Assembly (NCBI GenBank): GCA_947585795.1
Contig: CANPXG010000002.1
Coordinates: 39,593-103,592, forward strand
Reading direction: 5' to 3'
Source: an uncultured Clostridia bacterium
GTDB taxonomy: Bacteria > Bacillota > Clostridia > UBA1381
DNA length: 64,000 bases
Shown: positions 40,556-48,974 of the stretch, in pieces
How positions within the stretch are numbered: the first letter of the stretch is position 1
Layout of the letters: each line of letters begins with the position of its first letter
The notes under the pieces: model-generated
What the model saw: the letters and a program-made list of their open reading frames with translations, nothing else
Databases searched by the model: none
Told to the model about the DNA's origin: nothing
Translations under genes and position numbers: made by a program

Positions 40556-40960
40556 ATGGAGATAATAAAATACTACGGCACGGACGAGGCACGGACGGAT
40601 TTTTTGGCGCGGGGCGGCGAGCCGATGATGGCAGTTATATCGCACGACGGAACGCGGGCGGTGGTGTCGCTTTTGGACGAGGGCGCGGAGCATCATATTT
40701 TGCTTGCGAGGGCGCTCGATGCTTACAATATCGACGAATATTTTAGGATAATTTTCGACGAAGAAGGCGCGGACTGGACGTTTGTCTGCCCGCCGACCTA
40801 CAAGGGTATACGGAACAAGGAAAAGCGCATTGAGCGATTTTATAGGGACGGCATTGACATTATAACGGCGTTTCTTAAGGAAATTGGCTATGATGTGCCG
40901 ATTGAAATCCCAAAGCGCTACAGGCGGCATTTGGAATATATGACGAATGACAAGTATTGA
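40556..40960 (+). CDS. Hypothetical protein
   Basis: Continuous 134-aa reading frame MEIIKYYGTDEARTDF from an ATG after CGAGG; no family recognised. Confidence 0.6.
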   Translation: MEIIKYYGTDEARTDFLARGGEPMMAVISHDGTRAVVSLLDEGAEHHILLARALDAYNIDEYFRIIFDEEGADWTFVCPPTYKGIRNKEKRIERFYRDGIDIITAFLKEIGYDVPIEIPKRYRRHLEYMTNDKY

Positions 40961-40973
40961 TTTTGAGCACAAA

Positions 40974-40996
40974 AAACACACCCCGAAGGGTGTGCC
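40974..40996 (-). terminator. UUCG-tetraloop terminator of the downstream Nmad-like unit
   Basis: Minus strand CACACCC-TTCG-GGGTGTG-TTTTTT. Confidence 0.85.
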
Positions 40997-40997
40997 G

Positions 40998-41807
40998 CTA
41001 ACTTAATATTTTACTAACCCATTCAAGGAGCTTATCGGATTCGTTTACGATAAGCTCTTGCCATATTCCGCCGTAAAACAACCTGCCGTTTTCAGCCGAG
41101 TTTTTTCTGTTCCCGTACACCTTGTCGGGAGCAAGGAAATCATAATAATTCCACACGGCGCGCGACTTGTTTTCCATTGTAAGTACGCGGTCTTTGCGGT
41201 AGTCGAGCGTGCCGAAGGCGGGCATTTTAGGATTTAAGCTAAGCTTTTCGGCAGGTATGTACAAGGCATTTGTTTTATGTCGGGTATGCTCGGCGCTCGC
41301 ATGAGGGTGCCACGGATATTTTTCGATTTCCGCTTTATCGGTAATTATTTTCCCGACCTGCATATACCCGTAAACGGCGTGTAAGTCGGCGTAATCGTAA
41401 AAGCTGCCGCCGTGCCGGCGCGTAATAAATTTATAGCCGTTTTCCGTTTCTCTTACGCGCCTGAACCAACCGAAAAACAAAAATATGTCGCCGACGTCTA
41501 CGCCGGCGTTTTTAAGTTCACCTTGAGCTGCACCGATCTGACCGAACGCCGGCTTCCAATCCGAAACGGCGTTTTTTCTTATTCCTTCTCTTATATCAGG
41601 ATCAAGGTGACAGTATTCGGCGGAAAAATTCGGATTTATACTTTTTATTATGTCGTAATACGATTTGCCGCCGTACTGCAGGTCGCTGAATTTAACATCG
41701 TCATTCGACGGAATGGGCAACGACAGCATTGTACCGTTTGGAAGTATCGGGCTTGCGCATCCGCCGTTCGCTTTGTCAAAGCCTTTGCGTGACAGTATTA
41801 CCTTCAT
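40998..41807 (-). CDS. Nmad3-like (nucleotide modification associated domain 3) protein
   Basis: MKVILSRKGFDKANGGCASPILPNGTMLSLPIPS resembles Nmad3 N-terminus; ATG 41807 overlaps upstream stop (ATGA). Confidence 0.6.
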   Translation of the reverse strand: MKVILSRKGFDKANGGCASPILPNGTMLSLPIPSNDDVKFSDLQYGGKSYYDIIKSINPNFSAEYCHLDPDIREGIRKNAVSDWKPAFGQIGAAQGELKNAGVDVGDIFLFFGWFRRVRETENGYKFITRRHGGSFYDYADLHAVYGYMQVGKIITDKAEIEKYPWHPHASAEHTRHKTNALYIPAEKLSLNPKMPAFGTLDYRKDRVLTMENKSRAVWNYYDFLAPDKVYGNRKNSAENGRLFYGGIWQELIVNESDKLLEWVSKILS

Positions 41808-42526
41808 TTTCTCACTCTTCCGCATGAAAAACAGGTCTTTACCTCTTCCTCCGAATTTTCATCCTCGTCGGGAATGTATGAACCGTTGATCGTTCTCGTA
41901 CTTATTATATTATAAGAGGGCTCCGCATCGGGGCGGGGGATCCATTTCAATTCAAACGCTTTTTCGGCAAATTCGGGAAAATCCTCGTCTACAATATAGC
42001 CTCTGTAATGCTTGTCAATCCCGCATTTGCCGCTATTCGTATGAAATACAGACGGGAAACAGGGCTCTATCGGATTTCCGTTTTCTCCGCATTTATCGCC
42101 CCAGTATGTAAAATTGGAGGAAAGCAACACATACTTTCCGCCGATGTCCTTTTCCCGATCATCCTTACCGTGCGGATTATACTCGGTTGCCGTAAGAACG
42201 CCGTTTTTTAATTCGTATGCTTTGCCGTCGATTCTGCTGCGGTACTTATCGTCTTTATAATATTCCGTCATTTCCATTACGTCTGTTATTCTTGCAAGGT
42301 AAACAGGTGAGTAAGCCGTTTTACCGTATCTGTCCGCGAAACTTTTTCCACACACGCCGAGCACCCATACGTCGTTTCCGGCTTTAAAATGCTTTGCCGC
42401 GCTCAATCTCATTCCACCTTTTTTACCGCCCTTGCAGCACGCAAGCGTAAGCAGACCATCCGCCACGCACGGAGCAAATCCCGAATCGTTTGTCATCGCG
42501 TAAACGTATAACACTGTCTTTCCCAT
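41804..42526 (-). CDS. Nmad2-like (nucleotide modification associated domain 2) protein
   Basis: LYVYAMTNDSGFAPCVADGLLTLACCKGGKKGGMRLSAAKHFKAGNDVWVLGVCG resembles the Nmad2 GFAP..LA.CK....D.W..G pattern; C-terminal CFSCG. Confidence 0.55.
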   Translation of the reverse strand: MGKTVLYVYAMTNDSGFAPCVADGLLTLACCKGGKKGGMRLSAAKHFKAGNDVWVLGVCGKSFADRYGKTAYSPVYLARITDVMEMTEYYKDDKYRSRIDGKAYELKNGVLTATEYNPHGKDDREKDIGGKYVLLSSNFTYWGDKCGENGNPIEPCFPSVFHTNSGKCGIDKHYRGYIVDEDFPEFAEKAFELKWIPRPDAEPSYNIISTRTINGSYIPDEDENSEEEVKTCFSCGRVRK

Positions 42527-42544
42527 AAAATCACCGCCTATTAC

Positions 42545-42573
42545 AGTTTACCATTTTATTATTTCACTGTCAA
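42545..42573 (-). promoter_or_regulatory. Promoter of the Nmad-like two-gene unit
   Basis: Minus strand TTGACA-N17-TAAACT with TG upstream of -10. Confidence 0.6.
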
Positions 42574-42661
42574 ATCCTCCGTGAGGAAACGCGCGTGCAC
42601 GCTGTCCCATAAGAGGTGCACATTCACTGTACAAAAATCCGTACAGTAAACACACAAAAAC

Positions 42662-42680
42662 ACACCCCGAAGGGTGTGCA
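42662..42680 (-). terminator. UUCG-tetraloop terminator after DtxR/MntR-like gene
   Basis: Minus strand CACACCC-TTCG-GGGTGTG-TTTTTGTGTGTTT. Confidence 0.75.
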
Positions 42681-42690
42681 GAAAAACACT

Positions 42691-43083
42691 TTACTTTTCC
42701 ATATAGATCTTCATCTTTTCCACCGTATTCTGACTTATATTATGCTCGATCCGACAAGCCTCCTTTTCCGCCTCCGCGTCACCAAGACGCAGCACCTTCA
42801 CAAGGAACTTCTTGATCATACAATGACGCGTATGCGCCGTTTCACCCATTTCGCGCCCGCGCTCCGTGAGCACAATATCGCCGTAAGGCTCATGTATGAC
42901 GAGCCCCTGTTTTTTCAGCGTATTCACGGCTCTGTTCACACTTGGCTTCGAGATGCCGAGGCGCACCGCTATATCGGTTATTCTGACATTGGGCTTCGTC
43001 TTTGAAATTTCATAAACCGCCTCCAGATAATCCGCAAGCGCACTTGATATGGATATATTATCGCCGGTCACCATCATCTGCAA
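42691..43083 (-). CDS. DtxR/MntR family metal-dependent transcriptional regulator
   Basis: SSALADYLEAVYEISKTKPNVRITDIAVRLGISKPSVNRAVNTLKKQGLVIHEPYGDIVLTERG. Confidence 0.88.
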   Translation of the reverse strand: MQMMVTGDNISISSALADYLEAVYEISKTKPNVRITDIAVRLGISKPSVNRAVNTLKKQGLVIHEPYGDIVLTERGREMGETAHTRHCMIKKFLVKVLRLGDAEAEKEACRIEHNISQNTVEKMKIYMEK

Positions 43084-43102
43084 CTACCTCCGATAAAAAA
43101 AT

Positions 43103-43138
43103 AAAGAGGGTATAGGAGCGAACTCCTAAACCCTCTTT
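43103..43138 (-). terminator. Strong terminator hairpin in the leader of the DtxR/MntR-like gene
   Basis: Minus strand AAAGAGGGTTTAGGAG-TTCG-CTCCTATACCCTCTTT-ATTTTTTT; lies downstream of TTGCAA-N17-TATAAT (43194-43166) and upstream of the RBS. Confidence 0.8.
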
Positions 43139-43264
43139 GGCTTAAAATCATCTTCACTGCATACAATTATAACTCATTTCAAATAAATTTGCAATAGGTA
43201 AAATCAAAAAAATTTAATTTTTACCCTCACACGCCCCCAAAACCGCGCAATAAGCATTTTCCCG

Positions 43265-45844
43265 TCACCCGCGCTTTTTTAATATACGCGCCGTGACCGC
43301 CTTTTGCGCCTCCACTATCACAAGCGGCATGACTGACAGCGCGGCGACTGTGAGCCAGCACACAAAGTCAAGCGGCACCACGCCGAATATTTGAGCAAGT
43401 CGCGGCACGGATATGACCGACACCTCCAATACGATTCCGGCGACAAGCGAAAACACGAGGTACGGATTTTTAAACAGTCCCGCCTTGATCACGGAATGTT
43501 CGCTGCGCATATTGAACGCGTGGACGAGCTCAGACATACTGAGCACCGCGAACGCCATCGTCCTGCCCGCCATAAGACCGCCGAACAGGTTCGCGCCCAC
43601 GGAGAAGGCGAGAAGAGCGAGCGCGCCTATCATCATACCCTCAAATATGATCGAAGCCCAAAGACCGTCCGCGAACAGACCTTTTTTCGGCGAACGCGGC
43701 TTTTTCTCCATTATATCGCTTTCGGGCGCGTCGAGCCCGAGCGCTATCGCGGGGAGGGAGTCTGTGACGAGATTTACCCACAGAAGCTGTATCGCCGTAA
43801 GCGGCGACGACCACCCGAACACTATGCCCATAAACACCGTAAGTATTTCACCTATATTGCTTGAAAGCAGGAACTGCACCGCCTTTTTGATGTTCGCGAA
43901 AATACTTCTGCCCTCGTGCACCGCGTACACGATAGTCGCGAAGTTGTCGTCGGTAAGTATCATATCGGACGCGGACTTGGCTACGTCCGTACCCGTTATA
44001 CCCATGCTGCAGCCTATATCGGCGGCGGAAAGCGCGGGCGCGTCGTTTACACCGTCACCGGTCATGGCGACGATTTCACCGTTCGCCTTCAAAGCCTTTA
44101 TGATTTTCATTTTATGCGACGGCGTGACGCGCGCGAACACGCTGTATCCGTTTATGATTTTTGCAAGCTCCTCATCCGATATCTTATCAAGCTCACCGCC
44201 GGTCATGACCTGCGACTTACTGCTTGCGATACCGATACGCTTCGCCACGGAAAGCGCCGTGCCCGCGTGGTCGCCCGTTATCATCACGGGGCGTATACCC
44301 GCCTTTTTGCACCGCGCCACGGACGCGGCGGCTTCCTTCCTCGGCGGGTCCTCTATGCCGATAAGACCGATAAACGTCATATTTTCCTCGTTTATCGGCG
44401 CTTTTAAGTAATCGTCACGGTACGCGACGGCTATCACGCGCAGACCTTCGTTTGTCATTTTGGCATTTTCGGCGAGTATCTTCCTCCTGCCGCTGCTCGA
44501 AAGCGGGAGCGTTTTCTGACCGTTGTAATTATTTTTGCAAAGCGGCAGCACGAATTCCACCGCGCCCTTGACGATCGTTTTATAGCCCTTTATGTCCCTG
44601 TGCATCGTCGTCATGCGCTTTCTCGAGGAGTCGAACGGTATCTCGTCTATCCGCCTGTACTTCTTGTCAAGCGCCGATTTGTCGAAACCGTGCTGCTTCG
44701 CGGCGGCGATAAGCGCGCCTTCGGTGGGATCTCTGTGCTCATCCTCACTGTCGCAGCACATCATGCAAAGACGGTACAGCATTTTTTCGTCACAGGTATA
44801 CGACGACGTGACGGTCATTTTATTGCGCGTCAGCGTCCCCGTCTTGTCCGAGCATATCACGGACGCGCTGCCCAGTGTTTCCACCGATGGAAGATTACGC
44901 ACTATCGCGTTACGCTTTGACATGCGCATAACGCCTATCGCGAGCATTATCGTCACTATGGCGGGCAATCCTTCGGGTATCGCCGCCACGGCGAGCGAAA
45001 CGGCTGTCATAAACATATCGAACGGCGGCAGACGGCGCACAAGCCCCATTATAAACACCGCAAGACATATCGCGAGCGCCGCGATACCGAGCGTCTTTCC
45101 CGTATCGGCGAGCTTTTTCTGAAGCGGTGTCTGCTCCGCCTCGTCCGTAAGCAGCATATCCGCGATATGTCCCACCTCCGTGTTCATTCCCGTGGCGGTC
45201 ACTATCGCGCTGCCCTTGCCGCCGGTGACCGACGTGGACGCAAAAAGGAAATTCTTTCTGTCGCCGAGAGGTGAAAATTCATCGGGCATGTACGAAGCGT
45301 CCTTTTCAACGTTCATACTTTCACCCGTAAGCGAGGATTCGTCTACGGTGAGGTTGTTCGACGTTATAAGGCGGCAGTCCGCCGCGGCGAGGTCGCCGGC
45401 TGAAAGTATCAGTATGTCGCCCGGCACAACGTCGGACGCGTTTACCGTGAGCACGTTTGAGCTTCGCATAACGCGCGCGTGCGGCGACGACAGCTTCTTT
45501 AGCGCTTCGAGGCTCTTCTCCGCGCGTTTTTCCTGAATAACGCCCAAAAGCGCGTTTAAAACAACTATGGCGAGGATAATGACGGGCTCCGTAATGTCCG
45601 CGTCACCCTGCATAAGCGACGTGATGAACGACACCGCGGCGGCGGCTAAAAGTATCAAAATCATAAAGTCGTTAAACTGCTCAAAAAACCTTACGATCAC
45701 GCTCTTCCTTTTCTTGCGGCGAAGCTCGTTTTTACCGTACACCCCAAGCCGCCTTTTCGCTTCCTCCGTCGTAAGACCTGTTTTAACATCCGTACCGAGC
45801 AGCGAGGCGGTTTCCTTGACTGTTTTGTTATGGTAGACTTCCAT
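43265..45844 (-). CDS. Calcium-type P-type ATPase (cation-translocating)
   Basis: ICSDKTGTLTRNKMTV, MTGDGVNDAPALSAADIGCSMGITGTDVAKSASDMILTDDNFATIV. Confidence 0.94.
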   Translation of the reverse strand: MEVYHNKTVKETASLLGTDVKTGLTTEEAKRRLGVYGKNELRRKKRKSVIVRFFEQFNDFMILILLAAAAVSFITSLMQGDADITEPVIILAIVVLNALLGVIQEKRAEKSLEALKKLSSPHARVMRSSNVLTVNASDVVPGDILILSAGDLAAADCRLITSNNLTVDESSLTGESMNVEKDASYMPDEFSPLGDRKNFLFASTSVTGGKGSAIVTATGMNTEVGHIADMLLTDEAEQTPLQKKLADTGKTLGIAALAICLAVFIMGLVRRLPPFDMFMTAVSLAVAAIPEGLPAIVTIMLAIGVMRMSKRNAIVRNLPSVETLGSASVICSDKTGTLTRNKMTVTSSYTCDEKMLYRLCMMCCDSEDEHRDPTEGALIAAAKQHGFDKSALDKKYRRIDEIPFDSSRKRMTTMHRDIKGYKTIVKGAVEFVLPLCKNNYNGQKTLPLSSSGRRKILAENAKMTNEGLRVIAVAYRDDYLKAPINEENMTFIGLIGIEDPPRKEAAASVARCKKAGIRPVMITGDHAGTALSVAKRIGIASSKSQVMTGGELDKISDEELAKIINGYSVFARVTPSHKMKIIKALKANGEIVAMTGDGVNDAPALSAADIGCSMGITGTDVAKSASDMILTDDNFATIVYAVHEGRSIFANIKKAVQFLLSSNIGEILTVFMGIVFGWSSPLTAIQLLWVNLVTDSLPAIALGLDAPESDIMEKKPRSPKKGLFADGLWASIIFEGMMIGALALLAFSVGANLFGGLMAGRTMAFAVLSMSELVHAFNMRSEHSVIKAGLFKNPYLVFSLVAGIVLEVSVISVPRLAQIFGVVPLDFVCWLTVAALSVMPLVIVEAQKAVTARILKKRG

Positions 45845-45991
45845 ACGTTATCCCTCCTTGGTTTTGTATATAATTATTCTGTATAAAAACGCTTTATTAC
45901 TGACTTGTCTTTAAAATGTAATCAAAATGTTTTAGTGTCCCCGCCGATTTTGTGATAAAATAAAATAAATAAAAAAGGAGGGACAGTAAAA

Positions 45992-46519
45992 ATGGCGCGA
46001 GAAGCGAGAAAAATAAGCAAAAGCGGCAACTATTACATAGTGCTCAGAGGCGAGGAGCTTTTTGTCACCGAGGACGACAAGAAACAGTTCGTGCAAATAC
46101 TGGAAAAGAATTTTGCGACGGGTATAGTCCACGGATATTACATATCAAAAAACGAGATACGCCTTGCCGTAAAAGAGGGAACAAAGGGAATTTCAATGAC
46201 CATGAAGCCCGTGACGACGAGCTACGCGAGATATTTTAACCGCGTCCATAACAGACAAGGCAAGCTGTTTTCGGGACGTTTTATAAGCGAGCCGCTTGAA
46301 ACGGAAGAGGAAATAGAGGAATGTATAAAAACACTCAAATCGAAAAAAACTGTTAGAAGAACAGCGGCGGCAAGGGACACAAAACGCGCCGCCGAAAAGA
46401 CGGAAAAAAAGACCAAACAAGTTAAAAAATCGGCTCCGAAAAAAGAAACGGTGAAAAAAGAGGAGAAAGCAAAGCCCAAGAGCGAAACGCAAAAGAACCT
46501 CCCTTCATGGCTTTTATAA
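45992..46519 (+). CDS. RAYT/IS200-like (Y1 transposase-related) protein lacking the HUH motif, with Lys/Glu-rich C-terminal tail
   Basis: MAREARKISKSGNYYIVLRGEELFVTEDDKKQFVQIL...MKPVTTSYARYFNRVHNRQGKLFSGRFISEPL matches the Y1_Tnp fold; expected NHxH replaced by NEIR; strong AAGGAGGGA RBS. Confidence 0.75.
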   Translation: MAREARKISKSGNYYIVLRGEELFVTEDDKKQFVQILEKNFATGIVHGYYISKNEIRLAVKEGTKGISMTMKPVTTSYARYFNRVHNRQGKLFSGRFISEPLETEEEIEECIKTLKSKKTVRRTAAARDTKRAAEKTEKKTKQVKKSAPKKETVKKEEKAKPKSETQKNLPSWLL

Positions 46520-46595
46520 TTGCGATAAAGTAATAAAAGGGAAGCGGCGCGAATATAATGGTAACATAAATTACCGTTAAAGGAGGCGCGGCTTC

Positions 46596-47348
46596 ATGGG
46601 CGTTGTCGTGGTAAAGCTTAAGCATTTGATAATAGCCGCGCTTATTATCGCGGCTGTGCCGATCATATGTATAAACGCGCCGAGGGCGGTGAGCGTTTTC
46701 CGAGTGAACGGGCGAGAGGTGCCGATTTACAGCGTGGAACGCGCGGACAATAAAATAGCCGTGACGTTCGACTGCGCGTGGAACGACGATGATATAGACG
46801 ACATCCTTGACACGCTGGACAAGTATAACTGCAAGGCGACGTTCTTCGTCGTCGGCACGTGGGCAAAAAAGTACCCCGACGCGCTCAGGAAGATAAGCGA
46901 GCGCGGACACGAGATAGGGAACCACTCGTATGACCACGCCGACTATACAAAGCTGTCAGCGGGCGAAATAACGGACGATTTGGATAAATGCGACGCTGTA
47001 ATAGCCGAGGTGACGGGGGAGAAGCCGTACCTTATGCGCGCTCCGTCCGGCGGCTATAACGATACCGTTGTTAAAGCCGTGGAAAACAGCGGCAGAACGT
47101 ATATACAGTGGTCGGTGGACTCCATAGACTACGGCGGAGCGTCCGAGCAGGCGATATACGACAGGAGCGTGAAGAAAACGTCGGCGGGAGATATAATCCT
47201 TCTGCATAACGGCACGGAAAACACCGCGAAGGTCTTGCCGAAGATACTCGAAGCGCTTGAGTGCCAATACGAATTTGCCACAGTATCGGAGCTTATATAC
47301 CGTGAAAATTATATAATCGACAATACGGGCAGACAATTTACAAAATAA
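46596..47348 (+). CDS. Polysaccharide deacetylase (NodB domain)
   Basis: KIAVTFDCAWNDDDIDDILDTLDKYNCKATFFVVGTWAKKYPDALRKISERGHEIGNHSYDHADYTKLS; APSGGYND. Confidence 0.93.
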   Translation: MGVVVVKLKHLIIAALIIAAVPIICINAPRAVSVFRVNGREVPIYSVERADNKIAVTFDCAWNDDDIDDILDTLDKYNCKATFFVVGTWAKKYPDALRKISERGHEIGNHSYDHADYTKLSAGEITDDLDKCDAVIAEVTGEKPYLMRAPSGGYNDTVVKAVENSGRTYIQWSVDSIDYGGASEQAIYDRSVKKTSAGDIILLHNGTENTAKVLPKILEALECQYEFATVSELIYRENYIIDNTGRQFTK

Positions 47349-47467
47349 ATGTTTACAAATCCGTCTTTTGATATTATAATATAGGTTGTTATGAGAAAAA
47401 AGGCGGATTTTTTGGTGTTTTGAAACATTTTGCCGATATTTGATAACATATTAGTGACAGAAAGGCT

Positions 47468-48421
47468 ATGGAAAATACTATGGAAAAAGACTTTGAATAT
47501 AACAGTCCGCTTGTCTACCAGCGCGCGGATCCTTATATTTACTTGCATACGGACGGGTATTACTACTTCACCGGCACCATGCCGCAGTACGATTGTATCG
47601 AGATACGCCGCGCGAGGAGCTTGAACGAGCTTCTGACCGCCGACTCCTACGTTGTTTGGTACAAGCACTCCACGGGCGAGATGGGCTCTCACATATGGGC
47701 GCCGGAGCTTCATTATATCGACAATGTGTGGTATATATACTTTACCGCCGGCGACTCCGTGGACGTGTGGGACATACGCCCATACGTGCTCATGTGCCGC
47801 GACGTGAACCCGATAACGGGCAAGTGGGTGGAGGTCGGCAGAGTGAACGTGGGCGTGGAAAGCTTTTCGCTCGACATGACGAGCTTTGTGCATAAGGGCA
47901 AGCAGTACGCGCTCTGGGCGCAGAAGGTGGTTGAAAACGGACCGTCGAATATTTATATAGCGCGCATGAAAAATCCGTGGACGCTCGCGACGCGCCCGAT
48001 GCTCCTCACCACACCGGAATACTTTTGGGAGAAGCAGGGCTTCGAGGTGAACGAAGGACCGGCAGTCCTCATCCGCAACGGCAAAATCATCGTGACCTAC
48101 TCCGCCTCCGACACCGGCCGCCACTACTGTATGGGGATGTTGTGGGCGGATGCGGAGAGCGATCTTTTGGAGAGGATCTCTTGGCACAAGAGTGACAGAC
48201 CGGTGTTTATGAGCTGCGAGGAAACGGCGCAGTACGGTCCGGGACATAATTCCTTCACAACAGACAGGGGTAGAGATGTGCTCGTGTACCACAGCCGAGG
48301 CTACAAGGAAACGCCCGGAGATCCGCTTCACGACAACAACCGTCACGCCCGCGCGAAGGTTTTTGACTATGACGAAAACGGACTTCCGGTGTTCGGAAAA
48401 CCGGTAAAAAAGAATATATAA
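47468..48421 (+). CDS. Glycoside hydrolase family 43-like protein
   Basis: SPLVYQRADPYIYLHTDGYYYFTGTMPQYDCIEIRRA, HIWAPELHYIDNVWYIYFTAGD, FEVNEGPAVLIRNGKIIVTYSAS, GPGHNSF. Confidence 0.9.
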   Translation: MENTMEKDFEYNSPLVYQRADPYIYLHTDGYYYFTGTMPQYDCIEIRRARSLNELLTADSYVVWYKHSTGEMGSHIWAPELHYIDNVWYIYFTAGDSVDVWDIRPYVLMCRDVNPITGKWVEVGRVNVGVESFSLDMTSFVHKGKQYALWAQKVVENGPSNIYIARMKNPWTLATRPMLLTTPEYFWEKQGFEVNEGPAVLIRNGKIIVTYSASDTGRHYCMGMLWADAESDLLERISWHKSDRPVFMSCEETAQYGPGHNSFTTDRGRDVLVYHSRGYKETPGDPLHDNNRHARAKVFDYDENGLPVFGKPVKKNI

Positions 48422-48433
48422 ACGCGTAAAAAA

Positions 48434-48476
48434 CGGACATATCAGGGCTTTTTTCACCCTATATGTCCGCTTTTTT
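48434..48476 (+). terminator. Intrinsic terminator after GH43
   Basis: CGGACATAT-c-AGGG-loop-CCCT-ATATGTCCG-CTTTTTT. Confidence 0.8.
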
Positions 48477-48942
48477 CACTTATTTTCGCTTATTTTTACC
48501 CCGTTTTCGCCCGCTTTTTCGCCTATTTTAGCTTATTTTTACCCTGTTATCGTCCGTTTTTTACCTGCTTTTGCACCGTTTTTACCCTGTTATCGTCCGT
48601 TTTTTTCACCTGTTTTGGCTTATTTTTACCGCGTTTTCGCCCGTTTTTTCACCTGTTTTGCGCTGTTTTTACCGTGTTAGCGTTCGTTTTTTCGCCTGTT
48701 TTCGCTGATTTTTGCCGCTTTTTCGTCCGTTTTTTCGCCTGTTTTGCGCTGTTTTTACCGCTGTTTCGTCCGTTTTTTACCTGCTTTTGCACCGTTTTTA
48801 CCGTGTTATCGTCCGTTTTTTCACTTGTTTTCGCTGATTTTTACCTCGTTTTCGCCCGCGTTTTCGCCTGTTTTGGCTTATTTTTACCTCGTTATCGTTC
48901 GTTTTTTACCTGCTTTTGCACTGTTTTTGACCGTTTTTGCAC
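48468..48942 (+). repeat. Eleven degenerate ~43-bp tandem repeats carrying phased T-tracts
   Basis: Unit starts at 48468, 48512, 48555, 48598, 48642, 48685, 48728, 48771, 48814, 48857, 48900; consensus near CGTTTTTTCRCCTGTTTTGCGCTGTTTTTACCGYGTTWTCGTC. Confidence 0.9.
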
Positions 48943-48974
48943 CTATTTTTAATGTAATTTCACCTTATTTTGAA

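Noticed and set aside
40421-42680. Integrative element at tRNA-Glu
   Set aside because: No integrase and no repeat of the tRNA 3' end was seen downstream
45845-45991. yybP-ykoY-type manganese riboswitch upstream of the P-type ATPase
   Set aside because: Intergenic region too short and lacks recognisable paired core motifs
48468-48942. CRISPR array
   Set aside because: Repeats are contiguous and degenerate with no unique spacers and no cas genes
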